Shown here: in pieces, positions 47,451 to 58,100 of the stretch
Layout of the letters: every line of letters begins with the position of its first letter
Position numbering within the stretch: position 1 is the first letter of the stretch
DNA from: Primulina eburnea
Taxonomy: Eukaryota > Streptophyta > Magnoliopsida > Lamiales > Gesneriaceae
Direction of reading: 5' to 3'
NCBI RefSeq assembly: GCF_022965805.1
Contig: NC_133102.1
Location: 8,626,885-8,690,884 of the forward strand
DNA length: 64,000 nucleotides
Program-made: the position numbers and the translations under genes
The notes under the pieces: model-generated
Database searches by the model: none
What the model saw: only the letters and a program-made list of their open reading frames with translations
Told to the model about the DNA's origin: nothing

Positions 47451-48917
47451 ATATTGTGAAAACATCAAATGTCTTCCTGCTTAACAAATAGTATACACAA
47501 ATGAATTAATCGCAAGAATACGTAAGTTGTAGGGCCAAATTAAAATTTGAGAATTTAACTTTTTGAGCTTATTATAAGAGTTTCGAATATTTTATGATAT
47601 AGCCTCTGTATTCTAAAAATCATATTAACCTATTCTTTTTTCAATCCTTCTCTCCATTTCAATTCTTCACTATTTTTTAATGACAAATATGAACCACAAA
47701 AGCAGCTCTTTACCCACAAAATTACGGGATGCATTTCATTATTCTTCTGCAAATCCATGCATTTTGGATAAGAATCTTAATAGAGATTTAGAATATGTTG
47801 AGCACAATAATTGTTCATGCTTGTTTGAGCAATTGAAACATCATATTTGGACAACTGTACGGTTTAAAATATTTGAGTTGAACTATTATCATCAAATATA
47901 GGTTTTTGTATAAAAACTAGCTTCCTGTCCTAATAAGTGTAATGATGTTTTTTGTTAAGAGAATTCATGAAAATTTTAAAGAGAAAATGTAAAATTTTGC
48001 AGAAAATAATGAAGAAAGAGGAAAATATATAAAAAAGTTCATGGCTTCACATGAAAGCTACAGACAACCCGAAACAGATGTGTATCAAAAACAAGTTTTT
48101 ATAAATTAAAAAAATTTCTTGCCTTTGTGAATAAATTATTTACTATTAAATTAAATATATTAAATATTACAATTTATTCAATTGATGGATAAGTTCAAAA
48201 AAAAAATGAATTCAAATTAATAATTCCGCATGTCAATTTTTGTAAATGGCAGAGAAAAAGCAACAATGATAATTTCAACATGCAAGATTGTGACGAAACT
48301 TAATTACAAATTGATGGAGAAAAGTCGGAAAAGAAAGCTAAACTTAATTAGTATAAAACTATGATTCCTCGTCTTTACCAAAAAGAAACAATGGAGAAAC
48401 TTCGACCACTACATAAGCCAAACTACCACGACCATAACATTATGCACAACGAGTGAGGAAGATTGCGATGAAGTTTGTCTTCCCCACCCGCACTCCTCGC
48501 CCCACGGAGGGACCAGGATGTCGCAAGCCGAGTGAGTATATCGGTGGCCTCGTGCAGTGAAACCCATAGTATTTAAAAAAAAAATTGAACTGCCAGATTA
48601 ATCTGGCCTTTACGAAAAAAATTAAAAATGAAAAAAAAAAGAAATAAATGAATGGTTGGGATGATCTGGTCGTTGCAGATTAAGGACTAGAATCAATCTC
48701 AACCTTTAAATTTTTTAAAAATAATATTAAAAATTATTTAAAATTAAAAAATTTGAACAAATGAAAAAAAAAAATCTGTAAAATTAACAACGACCAAAAT
48801 TTTAAAATCCAAGCATACTCTTATGAAATGACATTATCACTCTTTAAAAAATCAAAAAAAATTCCACTTTAATTCCAAAAACTCAAAATTTCATACTCTT
48901 TCATTTCATTTTCAATC
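47451..48917. other. AT-rich intergenic DNA, no gene seen
   Basis: Low-complexity AT-rich DNA with one short GC-rich island at about 48478-48560. A 73-residue ORF at 47680 has no recognisable domain. No RNA gene seen. Confidence 0.6.
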
Positions 48918-49046
48918 TGTAATGCCCGGAAATTTAATCCTAATAATCTATAATTATTGAATTATAATCTGACATGATTATGAGAGATTAATCGGGACAC
49001 GAAATAAGAATACGTGTGGAAATGTATGTGCGAGGACAGTAGCATC

Positions 49047-49275
49047 GGCGCACATGCGCGACAGAACGCGCGCACATGCGCCAAGCAGACAGTAGGCCTC
49101 GCGCATATGCGCGGCGTGTATTCGCGCATATGCGCGACACAACCCGAGAGTTGTGAAGAAATCCTCGCGCATATGCGCGGAAGAGTGTCACGCATATGCG
49201 CGAGTCCCCGTGAAGCTACGCGCCGAGACAGAATGTCTCGCCCATATGCCCGGAAGGTGGTCGCGCATATGCGCG
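49047..49275. repeat. Array of CGCGCATATGCGCG palindromes in the 5' LTR
   Basis: Eight copies, near 49047, 49068, 49099, 49121, 49164, 49189, 49238 and 49261, variably spaced. Each is a self-complementary 12-16-mer with a central catatg or cacatg. The 3' LTR has seven at about 59905-60090. Confidence 0.9.
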
Positions 49276-49304
49276 AGACGTGCAGCAGGCACACCGAGCC
49301 ACTT

Positions 49305-50765
49305 TGTAGTGACCCGTTCCAGAATCACCTACTAATCAAGAACTAAGCATGCAATTAACCTAATTAACAATAATCAGAGATAACAGCGGAAATAGTCAAC
49401 AAAAATAATGGTTATACAACCCAATCGAAGTCTAGAATAGTACTGAAAACTAAACCAACCAGATACTCACTGTCCTCCTCCTGCTCTTCCCGAGCTGTCC
49501 AACCTGAGGCCTGCCCCGAGGGAATGGGGTGTCCAAGAATAAACAAAACCGAGGACGTGAGCGATAAGAACGCCCAGTACAAAAGTATGAGTATACAGAC
49601 CTATATGAAATGCACATGATATGATCATGATACCGGGGTAGTCAAGAAACAGGAGTCACAAAAGGATCTCAACAATGCTCAGTCTAGAGGCGCCAAGTGG
49701 ATAGTGCCGCGCGGTCCAACCTCTGGGTCACTGCATCCACTACAAGACAGACGTGGACCTAAAATGTCCCGGACCACCGAAGCCCTCCCGACCCGTCGGC
49801 CACTGTGTACTCTCGGTGTCCATGCGTCCACAAGACAGGGCTGAGCGGCCCCAAGATATAGCTTATCTCGAAAGAGATACAGCTCAACAGTAAAGGTTAT
49901 CTCGAAGGAGGTACGGCTCAACATGAAATGCAACGTGCAGTAATAAACGTGACATAATAGCATGCATCATATGACATATAACAATGCAGCAAATACTCAT
50001 GCAACACATATATGAATGTATACTCAACCAGGATATCTCGGATAGTACTTTCGTACCTCTATCACAGCAAGCCTAGCCTTACGCAACACCGCTAATCAGG
50101 TCTAGAACAAGCCTACGCATCAAAAGCATACTCAATCAATACTACCATGCTCGACTAGCAAAACCAGTACTCCCTAGTACTACCAAAGGTTTAGGGTTTA
50201 CCTTCGTCCGTCGACAGCCCTTTGATGTCGATTGCCTTGAAACTCAGGCGCCGCTACGCTACTACTCCTGGCAGCTCTTGGCTATCGCTCGACCAACAAC
50301 TAACTCTAGAAACCTTCCAAACTCTCCAAAATGAGAGAAAACTCAATAAATTGGCAAGTCCAAAAATGAGAAATCCGAGCACTATTTATAGGCCATGTTC
50401 GGATCCTCCGAACAACACTTCGGAACGTCCGAACGCTACGTGTCTATTGGCTCTTGACAGCTCATGATCGGATCCTCCGATCATACACTTCGGACCGTCC
50501 GAACTCCCACGTGTCCAGCTGCTCTTGACACCTCATGATCGGATCCTCCGATCATACACTTCGGACCGTCCGAACATGCACGTGTCCAGCTGCTCTTGAC
50601 ACCTCATGATCGGATCCATCGAACCCACTTCGGACCTTCCGAACTCTTCGGTGCTTCCGAACCATCTTCGGTCCGTCCGGTCATGACTCGGTCAAAATTA
50701 CACATTAAACCTTCTTAATCACCATTACTCCGTTAATTACCCAATTTGGAATTCGGGCTACTACA
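49305..50765 (-). repeat. 3' LTR (minus orientation) of the gag-only element
   Basis: 1461 bp. It contains tandem units of about 70 bp with palindromes tcggatcctccga and ttcggaccgtccgaa at about 50396-50690, which is 75-370 bp from its element-wise 5' end. Confidence 0.93.
50396..50690. repeat. Tandem palindromic repeat array in the gag-only LTR
   Basis: About four imperfect units carrying cggatcctccg and cggaccgtccg palindromes separated by an acgtgtccagctgctcttga spacer. The copy in the other LTR is at about 53083-53377. Confidence 0.88.
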
Positions 50766-50784
50766 TTCTCCCCCCCTTAAAACG
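50766..50784 (-). other. Polypurine tract of the gag-only element
   Basis: On the minus strand, gttttaagggggggagaa adjoins the 3' LTR, preceded by the chromovirus-type motif ttcgaggacgaaatc. Confidence 0.88.
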
Positions 50785-50866
50785 ATTTCGTCCTCGAAAT
50801 CTAGGCAAAAGAATAAAACACCATTGTAATACACTGCAAATATTCTTCATTACAACTGTATAACAA

Positions 50867-51892
50867 TTACATCCCAGGCTGATCCTGGTTCAGCGCAAAA
50901 ACCTGACCTTGGGCACGAGGTCGAAGATTCGAACTACCCACTGCCTGACCCTGTCTCCTCTGCTGAACAGTCGTCTGGGATCCAGAACCGGATCCTGCTC
51001 CACCTCGCAACTGAGGACAATTCTTCTTAATATGCCCCATCTCTCCGCACTGATAACAAGCTCCTGCGGCTACTCGACATTGCTCCGATGGATGGTTCTT
51101 CCCACAATGCGCACAAGAATCCTTCTTCTCACCAAAGCGAACAACACCGCTAGACCTTGATCCAGATCCAGAAGAAGAAGAACCAGATTTCTTGAAAGAC
51201 TGAGGTCGAGGGCTCAAAACACTCGGAGGTCTAGAAGAAAGAATAGCCCTACCACGCTGGAGACTGATCTCTGCTTGACGACACCGGTTCACCAACCCAT
51301 CGTACGAAGTAGGATTATCACAGACAGTGACTCGATCAAAGATCTCCTGGTTAAGGCCCTGGAGGAAATGGTCATACTTGGCCTCAGAACTGCCACTGAT
51401 ATGAGGAGCGAAGGGTAACAACTCGAAGAATTTCTGCTGATACTCATCAACAGACATACTCCCCTGCTTAAGGTTCAGGAGCTCAATCGTCTTGGCCTGG
51501 CGAAGGGCTGGAGGAAAATACAGCTGCATGAAAGCTGCACGGAAATCGGCCCAAGTCACCCTACCCTGGGACTGGACTATCGGCGCAGAAGTCGATCGCC
51601 ACCACTTGCGCGCACGGCCCTCGAGAAGAAAGCTAAGGGTCTCTATCTTCTGCTCCTCGGTGCACTGGAATGCGCGGAAACAACTCTCCATGCGTTCTAA
51701 CCAATCCTCCGCATCATCGGGAGTCTCACCGCCAACTAAAGGCTTAGGCCCCATCTGCATGAAACGATGCATATCGAAACGCCTAGGACCATCCCGACGA
51801 TGACGATGCTCACGATGACGTCTATGATCGTCCTGGTCACCCCATCGACCTACACTCCCCTGACTACTCCCGTCACCAAAGTGGTCAGCCAT
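50867..51892 (-). CDS. Chromovirus gag, intact, ending where protease would begin
   Basis: Gag forms the virus-like particle and binds RNA. The most likely start is the internal ATG giving MADHFGDGSSQG at 51892 (341 residues); an upstream in-frame ATG at 51943 would add 17 residues lying close to the LTR. Order: an Arg/His-rich N-terminus (about residues 15-40), the Ty3 gag domain (AEDWLERMESCFRAFQCT; KWWRSTSAPIV; QLYFPPALR; EYQQKFFELLPFAPH), a Ser/Gly-rich linker, then two Cys-rich knuckles, CAHCGKNHPSEQC and the CCHC knuckle CYQCGEMGHIKKNC. The protein stops after VFALNQDQPGM, which is where Tekay polyproteins normally run on into protease, so pol is cleanly missing. No stops or frameshifts: probably functional gag. 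Confidence 0.9.
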   Translation of the reverse strand: MADHFGDGSSQGSVGRWGDQDDHRRHREHRHRRDGPRRFDMHRFMQMGPKPLVGGETPDDAEDWLERMESCFRAFQCTEEQKIETLSFLLEGRARKWWRSTSAPIVQSQGRVTWADFRAAFMQLYFPPALRQAKTIELLNLKQGSMSVDEYQQKFFELLPFAPHISGSSEAKYDHFLQGLNQEIFDRVTVCDNPTSYDGLVNRCRQAEISLQRGRAILSSRPPSVLSPRPQSFKKSGSSSSGSGSRSSGVVRFGEKKDSCAHCGKNHPSEQCRVAAGACYQCGEMGHIKKNCPQLRGGAGSGSGSQTTVQQRRQGQAVGSSNLRPRAQGQVFALNQDQPGM

Positions 51893-51974
51893 TGCTACAA
51901 CATAGAATGGGGAAACTAGTAAATTGGTCAACGGAAATCCCAAAACAGAAATCTATATCCCAAAATCGTATGCA

Positions 51975-51987
51975 TGCTCTGATACCA
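51975..51987 (-). other. Primer-binding site of the gag-only element
   Basis: On the minus strand tggtatcagagc (initiator tRNA-Met) starts four bases after the 5' LTR. Confidence 0.88.
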
Positions 51988-51991
51988 TAAA

Positions 51992-53452
51992 TGTAGTGAC
52001 CCGTTCCAGAATCACCTACTAATCAAGAACTAAGCATGCAATTAACCTAATTAACAATAATCAGAGATAACAGCGGAAATAGTCAACAAAAATAATGGTT
52101 ATACAACCCAATCGAAGTCTAGAATAGTACTGAAAACTAAACCAACCAGATACTCACTGTCCTCCTCCTGCTCTTCCCGAGCTGTCCAACCTGAGGCCTG
52201 CCCCGAGGGAATGGGGTGTCCAAGAATAAACAAAACCGAGGACATGAGCGATAAGAACGCCCAGTACAAAAGTATGAGTATACAGACCTATATGAAATGC
52301 ACATGATATGATCATGATACCGGGGTAGTCAAGAAACAGGAGTCACAAAAGGATCTCAACAATGCTCAGTCTAGAGGCGCCAAGTGGATAGTGCCGCGCG
52401 GTCCAACCTCTGGGTCACTGCATCCACTACAAGACAGACGTGGACCTAAAATGTCCCGGACCACCGAAGCCCTCCCGACCCGTCGGCCACTGTGTACTCT
52501 CGGTGTCCATGCGTCCACAAGACAGGGCTGAGCGGCCCCAAGATATAGCTTATCTCGAAAGAGATACAGCTCAACAGTAAAGGTTATCTCGAAGGAGGTA
52601 CGGCTCAACATGAAATGCAACGTGCAGTAATAAACGTGACATAATAGCATGCATCATATGACATATAACAATGCAGCAAATACTCATGCAACACATATAT
52701 GAATGTATACTCAACCAGGATATCTCGGATAGTACTTTCGTACCTCTATCACAGCAAGCCTAGCCTTACGCAACACCGCTAATCAGGTCTAGAACAAGCC
52801 TACGCATCAAAAGCATACTCAATCAATACTACCATGCTCGACTAGCAAAACCAGTACTCCCTAGTACTACCAAAGGTTTAGGGTTTACCTTCGTCCGTCG
52901 ACAGCCCTTTGATGTCGATTGCCTTGAAACTCAGGCGCCGCTACGCTACTACTCCTGGCAGCTCTTGGCTATCGCTCGACCAACAACTAACTCTAGAAAC
53001 CTTCCAAACTCTCCAAAATGAGAGAAAACTCAATAAATTGGCAAGTCCAAAAATGAGAAATCCGAGCACTATTTATAGGCCATGTTCGGATCCTCCGAAC
53101 AACACTTCGGAACGTCCGAACGCTACGTGTCTATTGGCTCTTGACAGCTCATGATCGGATCCTCCGATCATACACTTCGGACCGTCCGAACTCCCACGTG
53201 TCCAGCTGCTCTTGACACCTCATGATCGGATCCTCCGATCATACACTTCGGACCGTCCGAACATGCACGTGTCCAGCTGCTCTTGACACCTCATGATCGG
53301 ATCCATCGAACCCACTTCGGACCTTCCGAACTCTTCGGTGCTTCCGAACCATCTTCGGTCCGTCCGGTCATGACTCGGTCAAAATTACACATTAAACCTT
53401 CTTAATCACCATTACTCCGTTAATTACCCAATTTGGAATTCGGGCTACTACA
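51992..53452 (-). repeat. 5' LTR (minus orientation) of the gag-only element
   Basis: 1461 bp, the same length as 49305-50765 and differing at a single noticed position. Confidence 0.93.
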
Positions 53453-54921
53453 CACTTGGCCTAATGCATGTGGGAGATGTGTATATATATATACGTACAT
53501 GCATTTCATTCTCCCGGGGAAAGAAAAGGAGAATCCGGGGGAAAGCTTTGATCTTTGATTCCAGAATTCGATTTGCGATCAATCCGTCCGTCTGAATTGT
53601 AATCCGACTTCGGTACCGAGTTCCTAGCAACGTAGACTCCAACTTGACGTAAGTTTTACTACGTTTTGACATGCTTTGAAATTATGATGTTGTCAGAATT
53701 GAATGGAATTCATATATGATGTTCTTGACATATTAGACATCGTAGAATCGAAGTCAGATTGAGAAAAAGACTGATTATGGAATTGTTATGAATTTTTAGG
53801 GTATATTGATTTATACCGGACAGATTTGAATTGTGATTGAATTACAGATTGTAATGGATATGAGTTATGATTTGTAATTGATGTCTATTGATTTAGTATT
53901 GACGGGGATACTGAGATTGTACCGTTATGCCGTTGATTTTGAATTAAATCCAAATTGATCAGATTGTTATTGATTTGAAAGGTATATTGATATGAGATTA
54001 TCGGTATTGCCATTGTCAGATTGAGGGATTGACAGAGTTTGGATTCCAGACCGAAACTACAACGGAAGGTATAAGTCAATGGGTATTGGGACATCGACTC
54101 AAGTAGGATGTACTTGGGTTTCCCTAAATCACATACTTATTCTTTGTTTATCATTGTCTTTAATGATTTGATTTAAATGCTTGTTCTATGGATTTATAGG
54201 AGCATGCATTAGACGAGTAATTTTGTGACAGAAGTACCTGATAGTGGCAGGTAACCACGGGTACATTGCACGATGTCACAAGATATGGCAATAGACCATA
54301 GTCTATGACGGATGCGTCTGGACACTGGATGTTTGGTTATATCGACTTGGATAGAACTGGAGTCTTTTCTATTACTGTTTGTCGATATAGGAATGCCACA
54401 TCTGGACACCGGGATCTCTAGGCTAGGATTGAGTCTAGTTTGAATCGTGGAGTCACGAGTATTGTCGACAGATTGATATTGTTTACATTTCTGATTTTGA
54501 TATGTATTACTGTTATCTGTTTCATGCTTGGTATTGAATATATAACTGCATGTTCTTTGATTTATATTGAGATTTATTCTCACCGGAGTTATCCGGCTGT
54601 TGTCTTGTTTGTATGTGTACATGACAACAGGTGGGACAGGTTCAAGGTCCAGGAGATGATGAGAGCTTGTGATTAGAGTGGAGGCTCCGGACTTGGATTG
54701 TATATAGGGTTTGAACATTTGATAGTAGCTGTTGAACCTTAGTTTGTACTGAATTGTAGACGGTACAGGACTTGTACATTATAATATACTGAGTTGTATA
54801 TTAGATTGTTGTCACTACGTTCTGCATTTTAAAAAAAAAAATTTAGACCCTGTTTTATAATTGATTAATTAGTCCCAATGACGACTATGATTATGATTAG
54901 CGTCCGGGTCCCCACAACAGG

Positions 54922-54934
54922 TGGTATCAGAGCT
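54922..54934 (+). other. Primer-binding site of the chromovirus
   Basis: tggtatcagagct, five bases after the LTR end at 54916, matches initiator tRNA-Met. Confidence 0.88.
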
Positions 54935-55191
54935 GTAGGCCCTTGAACTATAGGTTCCATAGCACTGAGATAGAGAAGAGTGAGCGGGGTAGAATGAGTT
55001 TCTTTCCTTGCATTTGATTGCTAGCATGATTTACCGCTTTATAATACATTTTTATCTGTTTATCTGATTTGATTTGAAAACCTGTGTTATTGAATATGAA
55101 TTGGAGCTCATTCTGGATCAGCAGTAAGATGATCGGAAGAGGAGTGAAACCGGATTTTGGTTGGGATTGCTAACCCTTTTGAGTTTCAGAT

Positions 55192-58100
55192 ATGCCTCCG
55201 AGAAGAGTACCGGAGCAGGGTAGTACATCGAACCCTCCCATGGACGTTACAGCCACACCCATGGAGACACTTTTGAAAAGATTTCAGTCTTTCCATCCAC
55301 CTACGCTGAAAGGAACCGAAAATTCAGTGGATTGTGAAAGTTGACTGGATGATATTGAAATGATGTTTGATTCCTTGGAATATACTGATGAGAAGAGGGT
55401 GAAACTGATAGGACACCAATTGCATGACATTGCCAAGAACTGGTGGATCAACAGAAAAAGGGCATTGGAACACCGAGGTACGATTATTACCTGGAGTGTG
55501 TTTAGAACTGAATTCTATCAGAGGTTCTTTCCAGTGTCATACAGGAAGGACAAGGGAGCCGAGTTTGCGAACTTGAGACAGGGCCAACTTAACATCGAGG
55601 AATACGTGGCCAAGTTCTCTTCCCTGTTGCGCTTTGCTCCACATGTGGCGGATCATGACGAGGCCGTGGCGGATCAGTTCATTAACGGCCTGAATCCGGA
55701 AATATTCACCTTGGTAAACACGGAAAGACCGAACAATTTCACCGATGCCTTGAATAGAGCCAAGGGAGCCGAAGCAGGTCTGATGAGACAGAGAGAGGCT
55801 TCGTTTATGCTTCCAGCACCGGGATTTCAGCAACCACCTCCTCGATTTGAAGGTGGCAGCAGTAGTGGCGGAAAGAAGGACTTCTTGAAGACGAGAGGAA
55901 AGCAATTCAAGAAGTCAGGGAGCAGTTCTTCTAGTTCTAGGAGTCCTCGCCAGAGCCAGAGCTATACCGGACCTATTTGCAATACTTGTGGAGGGAAACA
56001 TCCCACTGAGCAGTGCCGAGGAGTGTTTGGCAGCTGCCGTATCTGCAAGCAATAGGGACACTTTGCTCGAGTGTGTCCCCAGAGAGGTACCCAGGGATCC
56101 CAGGCAGCTGAGTCATCTGGATCAGCGACTCAGGCAGGTAGAAGACCATCTGCTGTTCATTCTTTTCAGCCAGCACCGTCTACCCAGTCACAGCAGAGGC
56201 CAGGAGGAAGCCAGACAGTGAGCTAGCCTCTGAGACAGCAGGCCCGAGTGTTTGCTCTGACCGAGGAGCAGGCACAGGATGCACCTGATGACGTTGTAGC
56301 AGGTAACTGTTTTATTTCTGGTTATCCTGCGTACGTATTGATTGATACTGGTGCATCACATACATTTATTTCTGAGAGGTTTGCATTGAGTCATGCATTA
56401 CCTATTGAGTCATTATCTGCGGTAGTGTCTGTCTCTTCCCCGTTAGGGACAGGTTTGATATCAGTAAAGTCTGTGAAATCTGGTACACTGCAGTATGATG
56501 GGCATAAGATTGAGTTGGACTGTATTGTGCTTGGGATATCTGACTTTGATTGTATTATCGGTATTGATATTTTGACCAAGTACAGGGCTACAGTCGATTG
56601 TTTCCACAAGATAGTGAGATTCAGACCTGAGATGGCTGAAGAGTGGAAATTTTACGGTAAGGGTTCTCGAGCCAGAATTCCTTTGATATCTGCAATGAAT
56701 ATGACACGATTATTGTAGAAAGGAGCGGATGGATTCCTGGTATATTCAGTTGATTTACTGAAATCGAGCCCATCATTGGCGGACTTGCCGGTGGTGTGCG
56801 AATTTGCTGATGTCTTTCCGGATGAGATTCCTGGATTACCTCCGATTCGAGAAATAGACTTCAGCATCGAGTTGATGCCAGGAACAGTTCCGATCTCGAG
56901 GGCTCCTTACAGGATGGCACCGATCGAATTAAAAGAATTGAAAGAACAGTTGGAGGATTTACTGGCCAAGGGGTATATCAGACCGAGTGTTTCTCCTTGG
57001 GGTGCTCCAGTACTGTTCGTGAGGAAGAAGGATGGGTCGATGAGACTTTGTATAGATTACCGGCAACTGAACAAGGCAACGGTAAAGAATAAATATCCAT
57101 TGCCTCGTATTGATGATTTGTTTGATCAGTTGCAAGGTTCTTCGGTGTATTCTAAGATCGACTTGAGATCTGGATACCATCAATTGAGAGTCAGGGACTC
57201 TGATATCTCTAAGACTGCATTCAGAACCAGGTATGGACACTATGAATTTATTGTCATGCCATTTGGTTTGACAAATGCACCAGCGGTATTTATGGGATTG
57301 ATGAACCGCGTCTTCCAGAAATATTTAGATGATTTTGTTATCATATTCATTGATGATATCTTGATTTACTCAAAGAATATGATTGAACATGCTAATCATC
57401 TGAGGATTGTGTTGTGAACTTTGAGGACGGAGAAACTGTATGCTAAACTGTCGAAATGCGAGTTCTGGTTGAAACAGGTGATATTTCTGGGACATATTAT
57501 ATCAGGAGACGGGATATCTGTTGATCCCAGCAAGGTTGAGGCAGTGATTTCTTGGCCAAAACCGACATCTGTACCAGAGATTCGCAGCTTTATGGGTTTG
57601 GCAGGATATTATCGTCGATTTATTAAAGATTTCTCGAGCATTGCCAAACCGATTACGCAGTTAACTCAGAAGAATGCTCCGTTTGTTTGGTCAGAAGACT
57701 GTGAATCCAGTTTTCTGGAATTGAAAAAGAGATTAACCAGTGCACCGGTGTTGACTATCCCGTCAGGTACTGGTGATTTTGTTGTTTATTGTGATGCATC
57801 TCACCGAGGATTGGGTTGTGTTTTGATGCAGCGAGGGCATGTGATCGCTTATGCCTCAAGACAACTGAAACCCCATGAATCTCGTTATACAATTCATGAT
57901 CTTGAATTGGCATCCATAGTCTTTGCGTTGAAAATATGGCGACATTACCTGTATGGTGAGAAATTCGAGATTTATTCTGATCATAAAAGTTTGAAATATC
58001 TCTTTTCACAGTCAGAATTAAATATGAGACAGCAGAGATGGCTGGATTTATTGAAAGATTTTGATTGTGAAATCAAATACTATCCGGGAAAATCTAATGC

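Larger units (their letters stand above)
49305..53452 (-). mobile_element. Gag-only LTR retrotransposon (TR-GAG type), very recent
   Basis: Two LTRs of exactly 1461 bp (49305-50765, 51992-53452), starting TGTAGTGACCCG and ending GGGCTACTACA; by eye they differ at one base (49557 G, 52244 A). A perfect target duplication CACTT flanks the element (49300-49304, 53453-53457). The internal part is only 1226 bp: primer-binding site, gag, polypurine tract. There is no protease, RT or integrase. This matches published TR-GAG elements. The intact empty site is visible in the sister LTR at about 60112-60122 (gccacttggcc). It must rely on pol proteins in trans. Confidence 0.93.
48918..54916 (+). repeat. 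5' LTR of the chromovirus, interrupted by the gag-only element
   Basis: Net length about 1846 bp after removing 49305-53452 and one CACTT copy. It holds eight copies of a cgcgcatatgcgcg-type palindrome (49047-49275). It is 41 bp longer than the 3' LTR, largely through one extra palindrome unit. Confidence 0.92.

Noticed and set aside
48470..48560. Possible RNA gene or exon in a small GC-rich island
   Set aside because: No tRNA-like boxes, no fold that I could pair by eye and no open frame with a recognisable domain.
48962..49346. Overlapping ORFs on both strands with repeated RICA/AYAR/HMR motifs
   Set aside because: They are produced by the CGCGCATATGCGCG palindrome array, which reads open in several frames on both strands. 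The same occurs at 59846-60215.
49679..49963. 94-aa ORF duplicated identically at 52366-52650
   Set aside because: Lies in the two LTRs of the gag-only element; identity reflects the recent insertion.
54209..54718. 169-aa minus-strand ORF, duplicated at 60873-61382
   Set aside because: Both copies are within the chromovirus LTRs, antisense, with no domain. Duplication follows from the LTR, not from gene conservation.
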